64,000 nt of DNA from Devosia enhydra (GTDB taxonomy: Bacteria > Pseudomonadota > Alphaproteobacteria > Rhizobiales > Devosiaceae): contig NZ_FPKU01000001.1 in NCBI RefSeq assembly GCF_900119845.1, positions 330,883 to 394,882 of the forward strand, written 5' to 3'. The notes beneath the pieces are model-generated. The model saw only the letters and a program-made list of their open reading frames with translations. It searched no databases and was not told the origin of the DNA. The stretch's first letter is position 1. Each line of letters starts with the position of its first letter. This document shows, in pieces, positions 25,195-34,322 of the stretch. Both the position numbers and the translations under genes were made by a program.

Positions 25195-25575
25195 TCAACG
25201 CGGCACGGCATGCCGGCGCAGGAATTCCTCCAGCGCCGGCTTTCGAAAGCGTCCGGCCTCGAGGTGATCGGTGATGAAGGCGAGAAGCGTCGCGTTGTCG
25301 GCGTGGATCTTGTGGCCGTTAAGCCTCAGAAAGACGTCGGCGGCGGCAAGCCCGACGCGTTTGTTGCCGTCCACGAAGCCGTGGTTCATCGTCAGGCTCT
25401 CCCAAAGAACCGCTGCCTCATCGATGAGGTCCACGTGATAGCCTGACTGGGGACGCTGGAGAGCGGACAGCAGAAGGTCGATGTCCCGGATGCCGTCGGC
25501 GCCGCCAAACAACTTGATCTGCTCGCCGTGAATGAAGAGCAGGTCGCGCAGCGTCAGATAGACCCGTTCGCCCAC
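25195..25575 (-). CDS. doc: Doc-type Fic toxin
   Basis: 126 residues, the same length as phage P1 Doc, a Fic-fold kinase that phosphorylates EF-Tu and blocks translation. The catalytic Fic motif is intact: H-G-F-V-D-G-N-K-R. The N-terminus reads L-T-L-R-D-L-L-F-I-H-G-E-Q-I-K-L-F-G-G, as in Doc. I start at GTG 25575, preceded by AAAGG; a TTG at 25611 is possible but lies in an inverted repeat. The stop faces the convergent aldo/keto reductase gene. The antitoxin gene ends 102 nt upstream, a wider gap than usual for this module. Confidence 0.85.
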   Translation of the reverse strand: MGERVYLTLRDLLFIHGEQIKLFGGADGIRDIDLLLSALQRPQSGYHVDLIDEAAVLWESLTMNHGFVDGNKRVGLAAADVFLRLNGHKIHADNATLLAFITDHLEAGRFRKPALEEFLRRHAVPR

Positions 25576-25588
25576 CCTAGCGCCTTTC

Positions 25589-25608
25589 GCCGTTTCCTTG
25601 AAACGGCG
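25589..25608. promoter_or_regulatory. Inverted repeat between antitoxin and doc
   Basis: CGCCGTTT-CCTTG-AAACGGCG lies just upstream of the chosen doc start. It could be an attenuating hairpin or an operator limiting toxin expression. No T-run follows. Confidence 0.4.
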
Positions 25609-25677
25609 CAAAGCTCCCGGTCATTGTCTTGTCGCGTTTCCTGCGGTGAACAGGCATCCACTTCACCGGTAAACACC

Positions 25678-25914
25678 CTATTTGGCGAGCGCTCGGTAGA
25701 CGGCAGCGTTCGCGCTTAAGCTCTCTTGAAGTGCTTCCCTGACGCCGGGGCTGATGCCGGAGCGAGCGGCGGCCTTCAACGCCTCGAACTCCTGCGCGGA
25801 AACCACGACGGCCACGGAGCGTCCATCTTCCTCGATGTAGACGGGCTCGGAACGGGCGGCGTCGAGCAGGTCGGAGAAGCGAGCCTTTGCCTCTGCTGCG
25901 CTGAGAGTTGCCAT
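25678..25914 (-). CDS. Phd/YefM-family antitoxin
   Basis: 78-residue antitoxin. The N-terminal DNA-binding fold reads L-S-A-A-E-A-K-A-R-F-S-D-L-L-D-A-A, with E-P-V-Y-I-E-E-D-G-R-S-V-A-V-V-V-S next, as in Phd. The C-terminal tail should bind and neutralise Doc. The ATG at 25914 has a perfect AGGAGG 4 nt upstream. A longer reading frame to 26379 crosses the terminator of the next gene and is not real. Confidence 0.87.
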   Translation of the reverse strand: MATLSAAEAKARFSDLLDAARSEPVYIEEDGRSVAVVVSAQEFEALKAAARSGISPGVREALQESLSANAAVYRALAK

Positions 25915-25965
25915 TTCGCCTCCTGTCGATCCCACCAAGATAGGCCTCGTCGATGATGTCGACAA

Positions 25966-25998
25966 GAGAAAGGCCCGGGGATCGCTCCCCGGGCCTTT
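25966..25998 (-). terminator. Rho-independent terminator after the RND efflux operon
   Basis: Ten-base stem AGGCCCGGGG (25971-25980) / CCCCGGGCCT (25987-25996), 6-nt loop, followed on the minus strand by TTCTCTT. It lies 25 nt after the stop of the RND permease. Confidence 0.85.
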
Positions 25999-26021
25999 GT
26001 GCTTGTGCGCGCTGCAGGCTG

Positions 26022-29000
26022 CTATTCGGCGGCCTGGCGGGAGATGACGGTGACGCCGTTCTTTTCGGTTTCGACGAGCCCCGTGCCGTCCGCGGTGATG
26101 TAGCGGCGTGCGCTGTCGGTGCCCTCGGGGATCGTCACGGTCACGCCTTCGGGGGTCACCGCCTCGCGCGAGCGGCCGAACAGCCGGTCGAAGATGCGCG
26201 AGATGCTGGCCCAGAGCACCGAGGGCGCCGTGATCATCACCGGCACCATCACGAGGGTCAGCAGCGTCGAGACGAACAGGCCCGAGACCAGCGCCGCCGA
26301 GAGGTGGATGAACCACTGGCCGGCGATGCCGCCCACCACGATTTCGCGGCGGATGAAGTCGAACTCCACATTGGCCCACATCGGGATGACGCCGAGCGCC
26401 GTCACGGTGGCGGTCAGCAGCACCGGTCGGATGCGCTGGCTGGCGGTGATCAGCATCGCCTTCTGCGCCTCGACGCCTTCGTCGCGGTGATAATGGTTGT
26501 AGGTATCGATGAGCACGATGCCGTTCTTCACCACGATGCCCGCGAGCGCAACGATGCCGAGCCCGGTCATGATGGCCGAGAAGCTCATGCCCGTCACCAG
26601 CATGCCCAGGAGCACGCCAGCGATCGACATCACCACCGTCGTGAGGGTCACCAGCACCTGGTAGAAGCTGTTATATTCGAGCAGCAGCACCAGGAAGATG
26701 ATGAACATCGCCGCGGCCAGCGCCTGGATGATGAAGGCGTTTGTCTCCTCGATCTGCTCGGTGGCACCGCCATAGGCGATGTTGACGCTTGAAGGCCAGG
26801 TCTGGGTCTGCTGCCATTCCTGGATCTGGGCGATCTTCTCGTCGCTGGCGACGCCGGGTTCGAGATTGGCCGCGACATTCATCGAATAGAGGCCGTTGCG
26901 CCGGGTGATGTTGGCCACCTTGAGCACGGCCTGGCGCTCGATGAAGTTCGAAACCGGGATCAGGCCGGCACTCGTGGCGATGCGCAGGGAATCGAGGTTG
27001 TCGAAAGTCCTCTCATCGGCCGGCAGGCGGACGCGGATATCCAATTCGTCCGTCGCATCGTCCGGCCGGTAGCTGCCGAGCTTCACGCCGTCAGTGACGA
27101 GCTGGATATAGGGGCTGAGCTCGCGCACGCCGATGCCGTATTTGGCCGCTTCGGCGCGGTCGATCGTCACCTGCCAGTCGATGCCGGGGGAGGGGCGCCC
27201 GTCCTCGACGTCGATGGCGCCGCCCAGGTCGTTTTCGATATAGGTGCGCAGCTGCGCCACAGCCGGAGCCAGGTCGTCATAGACCGTGCCCTCGACGCGC
27301 AGGTTGATCGCCTTGCCGGCCGGCGGGCCGTTTTCCTGCGCCGCGATCTGAACCTGAAGGCCCGAGATATCGGCGACCCGGTTGCGGATATCCTGGAAGA
27401 TCTCCTCTGCCGGCAGGCGCTCGTTGTAGTTGATGAGCTGGAGCTGGAACTGGCCGATCGTGTCGGGCGGCGAGCCGCCGGCCATCATGCCGGTGCCGCC
27501 TCCGAAGGTCATGATCACGTCCTGCACGCCCTCAACCTGCAGCACCTCGTTCTCGACCTCGACGAGCAGGTCGCGGACCTCTGTAGCCGAGTAGTTGCCG
27601 CGCGCCACGACATTGATCGTGCCGAATTCAGGCTCCGACGCCGGGAAGGCCTCGACGCCCGTCGGGTTCTGCACATAGGCAAAGAACGACAGCCCAACAA
27701 GCGTGAAGCCGATGCCGAGCGTGATGACGGGGTGCCGCAGCAGGTGCTGCAGGCCCCGCACATAGACGCCGGTCAGCCCACGGACCTTCTTCACGTCGAA
27801 CTTGTCGGCATACATGACGACGTCGGCGGCTTCCTTCTCCTTCTGGTCGACATGGCTCGAAGCGATGATCGCGCCGATCACCGGCATGAAGATCAGGGCC
27901 GAAACCAGCGAAGCGACCATCACGACGATCACGATGATCGGCAGATAGCTCATGAACTTGCCGATGATGCCCGGCCAGAAGAGCAGCGGGATGAAGGCGC
28001 CCAGCGTCGTGGCGGTGGCCGAGACCACCGGCACGAACATCTTGCGTGCCGCGAGGATGAAGGCATCCCGTTTGGAAACGCCCTCCTGCAGCTTTCGCTC
28101 GGCGTATTCGACCACCACGATGGGGTCGTCGACAAGCACGCCCACCGCCAGCACCAGCCCGAACATGATCATCATGTTGATGGTCATGCCCAGCATCTGC
28201 ACGACGAGGAAGGCGATCATGAACGAGATCGGGATCGAGGTGCCGATCATGATGGCGGCACGCAGGCCGAGCGTCGCGACGCAGGTGATCATCACCAGCG
28301 CGATGGCGGTGAACACCGCCGCCTCGAGCGAGCGATAGAGATGCTTGGTGGTCTCGGCCTGGTCGATGAGGAACGAGTAGTGCAGACCGGCCGGCCAGTC
28401 CTTGGCGAATTCGGTGGTCACCGAACGCACCTGGTCGGACAGGTCGATGACGTTGCCGCCGATCTTCTTGACCACGCCGAGCGTGATGGCCTGCTGGCCG
28501 TTCACATGGGCATATTCGGTCGCATCCTTGAAGGTGCGGGTGATGGTGGCCACGTCCCCGAAGGTGACGACGGTGTCGCCATCGGTCTTGAGCGGCAGGT
28601 TGTAGACGTCCTCGGCCGTCATGATGAGGCCGGGCACTTCAACGTTGAACGTGCCCTGTCCGGTATCGAGGCTGCCGCCGGCCACGACCATGTTGTTGCG
28701 CGACACGGCGTCGAACAGCTGGCTGGCGGTGAGATTATAGGTCTCGAGACGATTGGTATCGATGGTGACGGCGAGGATTTCCTCGCGCGAGCCCGAGATC
28801 GAGACGCTCTGCGCGCCGGGAATGGCTTCGAGCGCGTCCTGCAACGCCTCCGCATGACGCACGAGGGTGCGTTCGGGCACCTCGCCATAGACGGCGACCG
28901 AGATCGAGGGCGTGTCCGAGAACGACACCTCGGTAATCGTCGGCTCCTGCGCGTCGGCCGGCAGTTCCGAGGTCACGCCATCGAGCTTTGCGCGAATGTC

Positions 29001-29321
29001 GGCCAGCGCCTTGTCGTTGTCGGCATTGGCGTTGAATTCGAGCGTGATCGAGGCATGGCCGGTGGTGGCCGTCGAGGTATAGGTCTCGAGCCCGTCGATA
29101 TCCTTGACGCGGTCTTCGATCGGCTTGGCGAGAAGCCGCTCGGCGTCGCGCGGGGACACGCCCTGCTGGGAGACCGAGATGTAGAACACCGGAATATCGA
29201 TGGCCGGGAAGCTCTCCTTGGGCAGCGTCTGGTAGGCGCCGAACCCGGCGATGAGCAGCAGGGCCATCACCGTCAGCACCACCCGCGGCATGCGCAGGAT
29301 GCGTTCGAGCAGGTTCATCAT
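26022..29321 (-). CDS. RND efflux transporter permease (HAE-1 type)
   Basis: 1099-residue proton-driven RND pump of the inner membrane. Twelve helices: one at the N-terminus (L-T-V-M-A-L-L-L-I-A-G-F), a large periplasmic loop, helices 2-6 (about 335-480), one before the second loop, and five near the C-terminus. Helix 4 carries the paired aspartates in V-L-V-D-D-P-I-V-V-V-E-Y, typical of HAE-type drug/lipid pumps rather than heavy-metal pumps. The start overlaps the adaptor gene stop by 4 nt. Expression is probably set by the PadR regulator upstream. Substrate unknown. Confidence 0.92.
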   Translation of the reverse strand: MMNLLERILRMPRVVLTVMALLLIAGFGAYQTLPKESFPAIDIPVFYISVSQQGVSPRDAERLLAKPIEDRVKDIDGLETYTSTATTGHASITLEFNANADNDKALADIRAKLDGVTSELPADAQEPTITEVSFSDTPSISVAVYGEVPERTLVRHAEALQDALEAIPGAQSVSISGSREEILAVTIDTNRLETYNLTASQLFDAVSRNNMVVAGGSLDTGQGTFNVEVPGLIMTAEDVYNLPLKTDGDTVVTFGDVATITRTFKDATEYAHVNGQQAITLGVVKKIGGNVIDLSDQVRSVTTEFAKDWPAGLHYSFLIDQAETTKHLYRSLEAAVFTAIALVMITCVATLGLRAAIMIGTSIPISFMIAFLVVQMLGMTINMMIMFGLVLAVGVLVDDPIVVVEYAERKLQEGVSKRDAFILAARKMFVPVVSATATTLGAFIPLLFWPGIIGKFMSYLPIIVIVVMVASLVSALIFMPVIGAIIASSHVDQKEKEAADVVMYADKFDVKKVRGLTGVYVRGLQHLLRHPVITLGIGFTLVGLSFFAYVQNPTGVEAFPASEPEFGTINVVARGNYSATEVRDLLVEVENEVLQVEGVQDVIMTFGGGTGMMAGGSPPDTIGQFQLQLINYNERLPAEEIFQDIRNRVADISGLQVQIAAQENGPPAGKAINLRVEGTVYDDLAPAVAQLRTYIENDLGGAIDVEDGRPSPGIDWQVTIDRAEAAKYGIGVRELSPYIQLVTDGVKLGSYRPDDATDELDIRVRLPADERTFDNLDSLRIATSAGLIPVSNFIERQAVLKVANITRRNGLYSMNVAANLEPGVASDEKIAQIQEWQQTQTWPSSVNIAYGGATEQIEETNAFIIQALAAAMFIIFLVLLLEYNSFYQVLVTLTTVVMSIAGVLLGMLVTGMSFSAIMTGLGIVALAGIVVKNGIVLIDTYNHYHRDEGVEAQKAMLITASQRIRPVLLTATVTALGVIPMWANVEFDFIRREIVVGGIAGQWFIHLSAALVSGLFVSTLLTLVMVPVMITAPSVLWASISRIFDRLFGRSREAVTPEGVTVTIPEGTDSARRYITADGTGLVETEKNGVTVISRQAAE

Positions 29322-30559
29322 GTCGGCTGACCTTCAGCGGCGGGCGCAGCTGCCCCCTCGGAGACATTGGTTGGGTTCACCAGCTGGCCGGCGCTGACGA
29401 AATCCTGGCCCACGGTGATGACGTCGACGCGCGGCGGCAGGCCGGTCACCCAGATGCCTTCGCGGGTGTCGCGCATGATGGTGACGGGATAAAACGCCAC
29501 CCGCTTGTCGGCATCCACGGCGCGCACGCCCAGAACGCCCTGATCGTCGAGGGTGAGGGTCGATTGCGGCAGCAGATGCGCCGGCGCCGTGCCCAGATTG
29601 ACGATCGCCTGGGCGGTGAGCCCGTCGAGAATGCGACCATCGGCATTGGGCAGCTCGATCTCGACCGGGAAGGAGCGGGTAGCGGAGTCGGCGACCGACG
29701 CCAGGAACGTCACCTGGCCTTCGGCGGTCTGGCCGGTCACCGTCGTCACCTTGGCCTCGAGCCCCAGCCGGGCCAGCCCCATCCGCACCTCGGGCACGGA
29801 GCCTATGAACAGCATCGGGTCGAGTTCGACGACGGTGGCGCAGGGGGTCTGGCCGGCCATGAACTGGCCGATGGTCGCGAGCGGATCCTGCACTACGCCC
29901 GCCACCTTTGTGCGCACCTCGGTGCGGGCCAGTTCGGCGCGGGCGTTTTCGAGCCCGGCCTGCGCGGCCTTGAGGTTGGCCTCGAGCGGGAAGCCGCTAT
30001 TGGCGGGCGCGAGGCCCTTGTTGCGCAGCTCGGCATTGGAATCGAGCGCCGACTGGGCCTGCGCCACGGTGGCTTCGGCCTGGGCGACGGCCGCGGCGCG
30101 GGTGCCCTGGTCGAGCGTGCAGATCAGGTCGCCGGCGGCAACGCGCTGGCCCTTCTGCACATGCACCGCCTGCACGATGCCCTGCGTCTCGGGCATGACA
30201 TTGACCGAGGCCTTCGCCTTGGTGCGGCCGCGCAGCGGCACTTCGATGGCCATGGGCTGCACGGTGAAGGTCTCGACCCGCACCGAGCGGGCCGTGGTTT
30301 CGCCGCCGCCGGCCTGCGCGATGCGCTCGGCGATGGTCAGGTGCGGGTCGATGCCGCTCTCGTCATGGTGCTCGGCTGCAAGCCCCGAGGCATTGAGGGC
30401 GTCCGTCACCGGCCCGCCATTTTCCTCGAAAAGCGCCACCACGGGACGCGTGCCGTTGCCGGGCCCGTTCCCGCCGATCACGAGGGCGCCCGTGCCGAGC
30501 CAGAGCGCCAGCCCCAGCACGATCAACCCTGCCAAACCATAGGAATAGAGTGCACGCAT
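29318..30559 (-). CDS. RND efflux periplasmic adaptor (membrane fusion protein)
   Basis: 413 residues: an N-terminal anchor (about 6-28), lipoyl-like halves around V-Q-K-G-Q-R-V-A-A-G-D and the matching strand after the hairpin, an Ala-rich alpha-helical hairpin (A-Q-A-E-A-T-V-A-Q-A-Q-S-A-L-D), and a beta-barrel/MP domain with D-P-L-A-T-I-G-Q-F. It links the RND permease to an outer-membrane channel. No TolC-like gene is in the window, so a distant one must be used. I start at ATG 30559, 14 nt after the padR stop; ATG 30601 would overlap padR. Confidence 0.9.
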   Translation of the reverse strand: MRALYSYGLAGLIVLGLALWLGTGALVIGGNGPGNGTRPVVALFEENGGPVTDALNASGLAAEHHDESGIDPHLTIAERIAQAGGGETTARSVRVETFTVQPMAIEVPLRGRTKAKASVNVMPETQGIVQAVHVQKGQRVAAGDLICTLDQGTRAAAVAQAEATVAQAQSALDSNAELRNKGLAPANSGFPLEANLKAAQAGLENARAELARTEVRTKVAGVVQDPLATIGQFMAGQTPCATVVELDPMLFIGSVPEVRMGLARLGLEAKVTTVTGQTAEGQVTFLASVADSATRSFPVEIELPNADGRILDGLTAQAIVNLGTAPAHLLPQSTLTLDDQGVLGVRAVDADKRVAFYPVTIMRDTREGIWVTGLPPRVDVITVGQDFVSAGQLVNPTNVSEGAAAPAAEGQPT

Positions 30560-30572
30560 CCGTCGCTGTCCC

Positions 30573-31121
30573 TTACTCGGCTGCCTTGCTGTCGCGGTCA
30601 TCCTGCCGCGCGAGCGCAACCAGTTCGCCCCTGTGGGCTGCTATATACTCCCGGGCCGAAGCCATGCAGGTGCGCCCATAGGCGATCACCCATGCATCTC
30701 CCGGATGGCTCCGCTTGGCGCAGAGCCGGTCGAGTTCCTTGATCTGCCCGTCGATCTGCTTGAGCCGCTCGTCGAGCCGCTGCTCCACCAGCGCGGCCGG
30801 AAGCTCGGAGGCAAAGCGCGCGAAAAGCAGGAATTCGCTGCGGAAATCGTCTTCGCCCAGCGTCTCGAAGAGAGCGGCGATGAAGCTGCGCCGACCCTCC
30901 TCGGTGATGGCGTAGACCTTCTTGGAGGGCTTGCCCTCCTGCAATTCCACGCGGCTCGTCACCAGCCCTTCGCCTTCGAGCTTGGCGAGCGCCGGATAGA
31001 TCGAGCCGAAACTCGCGTCGATGAAATAGGCATATTCGCCTTCCACCGAGAGCTTGCGGATTTCATATCCTGTGGCCTCGCCATCATAGAGAATGGCAAG
31101 GCATACGGTTCTGACGTTCAT
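30573..31121 (-). CDS. PadR-family transcriptional regulator of the RND pump
   Basis: 182 residues. Winged-helix domain: C-L-A-I-L-Y-D-G-E-A-T-G-Y-E-I-R-K-L, then F-G-S-I-Y-P-A-L-A-K-L-E-G-E-G-L-V, then K-K-V-Y-A-I-T-E-E-G. A C-terminal helical dimerisation domain follows. First gene of padR-adaptor-permease. ATG at 31121 is chosen because homologues begin here; upstream codons to 31166 lie in a region with palindromes that are likely operators. PadR proteins normally repress a neighbouring transporter and release it on ligand binding. Confidence 0.88.
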   Translation of the reverse strand: MNVRTVCLAILYDGEATGYEIRKLSVEGEYAYFIDASFGSIYPALAKLEGEGLVTSRVELQEGKPSKKVYAITEEGRRSFIAALFETLGEDDFRSEFLLFARFASELPAALVEQRLDERLKQIDGQIKELDRLCAKRSHPGDAWVIAYGRTCMASAREYIAAHRGELVALARQDDRDSKAAE

Positions 31122-31135
31122 GGACCTATCGTTCC

Positions 31136-31175
31136 GGCATATGCTGGACGAGAATATGGCTGGCATATATATGCC
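31136..31175. promoter_or_regulatory. Candidate PadR operator pair
   Basis: GGCATATGC at 31136-31144 and the perfect 14-bp palindrome GGCATATATATGCC at 31162-31175, whose arms share GGCATAT. They sit 15-54 nt upstream of the padR ATG, where an autoregulatory operator would be expected. Confidence 0.5.
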
Positions 31176-31246
31176 GGCCCGCCATAGTTCAAGTGTACGG
31201 CCCGCTGGCGCGGCGGATCATTTAAAGTCCAATTGTATCGATCGGC

Positions 31247-32053
31247 TCAGGCGAGAAGGCGCGCCATGCGTTCGGCGGCAGTGCGTGCCAGCTCCGGTTC
31301 GTCGGCAGCCACGAAGAACGGATTGAGATGGCGGCTGCCGGACTTACCATAGCCGAGTGGCCTGCCATCCAGTGTCAGTACGCTGCCGCCCACCGCCTCC
31401 AGAATGGCCTGGCCCGCCGCTGTGTCCCATTCCCAGGTCGGCGTGAAGCGGGGGTAGAGCCGCGCCGCGCCCCTGGCGAGAAGGCAGAATTTGAGCGACG
31501 AGCCGATCGACACATCCTCGACCACATCCATCTCGTCGCAGAGCCGCGCGAGGGCCGCATGGCCGTGCGAGCGGCTCGCCACCACCCGCATCTCTGCGTC
31601 CCGGTCCACCTTGAGCGACCGGCGCGCCGTCGCCGCCCCGTCGACGATCGTGAAGGCTTCAGCGCCGCCCGCACCGCCCGAATAGCCCTCGCCCATCGCC
31701 GGCGCCAGAACGACGCCGAGGATCGGCCGGCCATTCTCGACGAGCCCGATATTGACGGTGAATTCCCCGTTGCGCTTGATGAATTCCTTGGTGCCATCGA
31801 GTGGATCGACGACGAAATAGCGGTTGCCCAGCTCGGGCACCCGACCCTCCGCCGCGCTTTCCTCGGCGAGGACGGGAATGCCGGTCTCGGACAGCATGGC
31901 GATGATGATCGCCTCCGAGCGCGCATCGGCGACCGTCACGGGCGACCCGTCGGCCTTGTCGATGGCCGCAAACTCGGTGGCATAGACATCCATGATGGCG
32001 CGGGCGCCCGCCAGGGCCGCCGCCTCCATCAGTCCCAGCAGCGCGCGCGTCAT
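31247..32053 (-). CDS. cysQ: 3'(2'),5'-bisphosphate nucleotidase CysQ
   Basis: 268-residue inositol-monophosphatase-family enzyme that dephosphorylates 3'-phosphoadenosine 5'-phosphate formed in sulfate assimilation. Metal sites: E-E near residue 65 (L-A-E-E-S-A), D-P-L-D-G-T-K-E-F (about 83-91, where K-E-F favours CysQ over other IMPase members), and W-E-W-D-T-A-A-G-Q-A near 207. The ATG overlaps the nadC stop by 4 nt. Confidence 0.9.
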   Translation of the reverse strand: MTRALLGLMEAAALAGARAIMDVYATEFAAIDKADGSPVTVADARSEAIIIAMLSETGIPVLAEESAAEGRVPELGNRYFVVDPLDGTKEFIKRNGEFTVNIGLVENGRPILGVVLAPAMGEGYSGGAGGAEAFTIVDGAATARRSLKVDRDAEMRVVASRSHGHAALARLCDEMDVVEDVSIGSSLKFCLLARGAARLYPRFTPTWEWDTAAGQAILEAVGGSVLTLDGRPLGYGKSGSRHLNPFFVAADEPELARTAAERMARLLA

Positions 32054-32901
32054 TGGATCACCACGTCGAGCCCGAGATCGAGCGGTGGCGCCGCCATGGT
32101 GATCTGGCTGGTCGAAATGAAATCGACCCCCGTCTCGGCGATGGACCGCACCCGATCAAGCTTTACCCCGCCCGAGGCTTCGAGACGCGCCCGGCCGCGC
32201 GTAATGGCGACGGCCTGACGCAGCGTGTCGTTTTCCATGTTGTCGAGCAGCACGATGCGCGCCCCGGCTGTCAGCGCCTCCTCGAGCTCGGCGAGCGAAC
32301 CCACCTCGATCTCGATGGCCACGAGATGCCCGGCATTGCGCACCGCCATCGCATAGGCCGCCGCCACGCCGCCGGCCACCGCGATATGATTGTCCTTGAT
32401 GAGGATCGCATCGTCGAGCGCATAGCGGTGGTTGGTGCCACCGCCGCAGCGCACCGCGTATTTTTCGAAAGCGCGGAGGCCGGGCGTCGTCTTGCGCGTG
32501 TCGCAGATGCGCGCGCCCGTCCCTTCGACGGCATCGACATAGCGGCGCGTCAGCGTCGCGATGCCCGAAAGCCGGTTGAGGAAGTTGAGCGCCACGCGCT
32601 CGGCCGACATCACCAGCCGGGCAGGCCCTTCGACCCGCGCCACCACTCCGCCGGGCAAAACGCCATCGCCATCGGCAAGGGCAGGGGAGAAGCTTACGCC
32701 CGGCCCGATGAGGCGGAAGGCCGCGGCGGCCAGCGCCAGTCCCGCAACGACCCCCGCTTCCCGCGCAACGATCTCGGCCGTGGCGCGCGATTCGGCCGGC
32801 AGCGCAGCCTGCGAGGTGAGGTCGCCGGCAAGCCCGAGATCTTCGGCCAGCGCCCGCATCACGGCATCGTCCACGAGGTGTTGCGGCACTGCGCCAATCA
32901 T
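32050..32901 (-). CDS. nadC: Nicotinate-nucleotide pyrophosphorylase (carboxylating)
   Basis: 283-residue quinolinate phosphoribosyltransferase of NAD biosynthesis. Conserved features: L-A-E-D-L-G-L-A-G-D-L-T-S near residue 20, N-F-L-N-R-L-S-G-I-A-T (about 105-115), the T-R-K-T-T-P-G-L-R segment, K-Y-A-V-R-C-G-G-G-x-N-H-R, and L-L-D-N-M. ATG 32901 gives the usual length; an opening to 33072 adds unrelated sequence. nadA and nadB are not in the window. Co-transcribed with cysQ and divergent from crtY. Confidence 0.94.
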   Translation of the reverse strand: MIGAVPQHLVDDAVMRALAEDLGLAGDLTSQAALPAESRATAEIVAREAGVVAGLALAAAAFRLIGPGVSFSPALADGDGVLPGGVVARVEGPARLVMSAERVALNFLNRLSGIATLTRRYVDAVEGTGARICDTRKTTPGLRAFEKYAVRCGGGTNHRYALDDAILIKDNHIAVAGGVAAAYAMAVRNAGHLVAIEIEVGSLAELEEALTAGARIVLLDNMENDTLRQAVAITRGRARLEASGGVKLDRVRSIAETGVDFISTSQITMAAPPLDLGLDVVIQ

Positions 32902-33128
32902 CGGCCTGATCCCTGGATGGCCCGGGCAAGCCCGGTATTCCGGCCGGTTTACTGGTCCGGCGCCCCACTGGCAACTGGCGCGAGTGGGTGCGGTTGGTCC
33001 GATTGCGGGGCGTCGGCGTAAGCAAGCGTGAACCGACCCGGCGATCAGCCGGGGCTGCCCGCTTGGCGACATCGCTCGAATTGCCGTAAGAGAGGCCGTT
33101 CGGGCAGCTTGCCGGAGATTGAACCACG

Positions 33129-34322
33129 ATGCCGATACCGGGGCAGGGCCCGCTTGTGCTTGTCGGGGCGGGGCTCGCCAGCGCGCTCATCGCGCAGCGG
33201 CTCGCGCAGAGTTTTCCCGACCAGCCGATCCTCATGCTCGAGGCGGCCGCCGCGCCCTTTGGCGAACACACCTGGTCGTTTCACGAGCCCGATATCAGCA
33301 GGGCCGACTGGCAGTGGGTCGGCCCCCTGGTCGCCCATCGCTGGCCCGGCCAGCAGGTGCGCTTCGTCGCTCACGCGCGCAAGCTTTCGACCGGCTATGG
33401 CTCGCTGACTTCCCAGTCGGTCGCCGACGCCATGGCGCGGCTCGCCAACCTCACCATCCGCACACTGGCCCCGGTGCGCGATATCCGGCCGGATGGAGTG
33501 ACGCTCTCGAGCGGTGAGGCCATCCCCGCCGCCTGCGTCATCGATGCCAGCGGCCACCGCCAGAGCCCGCATATGCTGCTGGGCTTCCAGAAATTCGTCG
33601 GCCTCGAGATCGAGACCACCGAGCCCCATGGCGTCGATGTGCCGATGATCATGGATGCGTCCGTCGACCAGAAGGACGGCTACCGCTTCGTCTACCTCTT
33701 GCCCTTCTCGCCCACCCGCATCCTCATCGAGGATACGCGCTACGCCGATGGCGAGGCGCTCGACATGCAGGCGCTCGCCGCCGACATTTCGGCCTATGCC
33801 GAGGCGAAAGGCTGGACCTTACGCACGGTGGTGCGCGAGGAGCATGGCGTGCTGCCCATCGCACTTGCCTTCGATGCAGAGCGCTTCTGGGCCGATGCGC
33901 CCAAGGATATTCCGCAGGCCGGCATGCGAGCCGGGCTTTTCCACCCCACCACCGGCTATTCCCTGCCCGAAGCCGTGCGGATCGCCAATCTCGTGGCCGA
34001 GAGCTGGCCCGCCGGCAGCGCCGCGCTGGCCGAGCGCATCCGCCGCCACGCGCTCAAGCGTGCCAAGGACCAGAGTTTCTACCGCTTCCTCAACCGCATG
34101 CTGTTCAAGGCCGCCGTACCGGATCGCCGCCACCTCGTGCTGCAGCGCTTCTACCGGCTGCCGCAGCCGCTGGTGGAGCGCTTTTATGCCGGGCGCACCC
34201 ATTGGGGCGATATAGCGCGGATCCTTATCGGCAAGCCGCCCGTACCCGTATCCCGCGCGCTGCCCTGCCTGCTCGAAGCGCCGCAGCTCAACCGATCGAA
34301 CAAGAAGACAGTGACCTCATGA
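33129..34322 (+). CDS. crtY: Lycopene beta-cyclase CrtY
   Basis: 397-residue flavoprotein that cyclises lycopene to beta-carotene. N-terminal dinucleotide motif V-L-V-G-A-G-L-A-S-A-L; next conserved block H-T-W-S-F (about 50-54); and L-L-P-F-S-P-T-R-I-L-I-E-D-T-R-Y (about 195-210), with F-H-P-T-T-G-Y-S-L-P later, all typical of proteobacterial CrtY. First gene of the rightward crtY-I-B unit; its stop overlaps the crtI ATG. The promoter must lie in the 227 nt shared with nadC. Confidence 0.94.
   Translation: MPIPGQGPLVLVGAGLASALIAQRLAQSFPDQPILMLEAAAAPFGEHTWSFHEPDISRADWQWVGPLVAHRWPGQQVRFVAHARKLSTGYGSLTSQSVADAMARLANLTIRTLAPVRDIRPDGVTLSSGEAIPAACVIDASGHRQSPHMLLGFQKFVGLEIETTEPHGVDVPMIMDASVDQKDGYRFVYLLPFSPTRILIEDTRYADGEALDMQALAADISAYAEAKGWTLRTVVREEHGVLPIALAFDAERFWADAPKDIPQAGMRAGLFHPTTGYSLPEAVRIANLVAESWPAGSAALAERIRRHALKRAKDQSFYRFLNRMLFKAAVPDRRHLVLQRFYRLPQPLVERFYAGRTHWGDIARILIGKPPVPVSRALPCLLEAPQLNRSNKKTVTS

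Noticed and set aside
25915..26379. N-terminal extension of the Phd antitoxin
   Set aside because: The extra 155 codons cross the RND terminator and read antisense to the permease gene. The internal ATG at 25914 has a perfect AGGAGG.
27732..29330. Long open frame opposite the RND permease gene
   Set aside because: Composition is His/Asp/Arg-rich without any recognisable domain, as expected for the antisense of a high-GC gene.
32909..32940. TGATCC before crtY as a third RpoE promoter
   Set aside because: No TTGA or similar -10 at the 18-nt spacing found in the other two elements.
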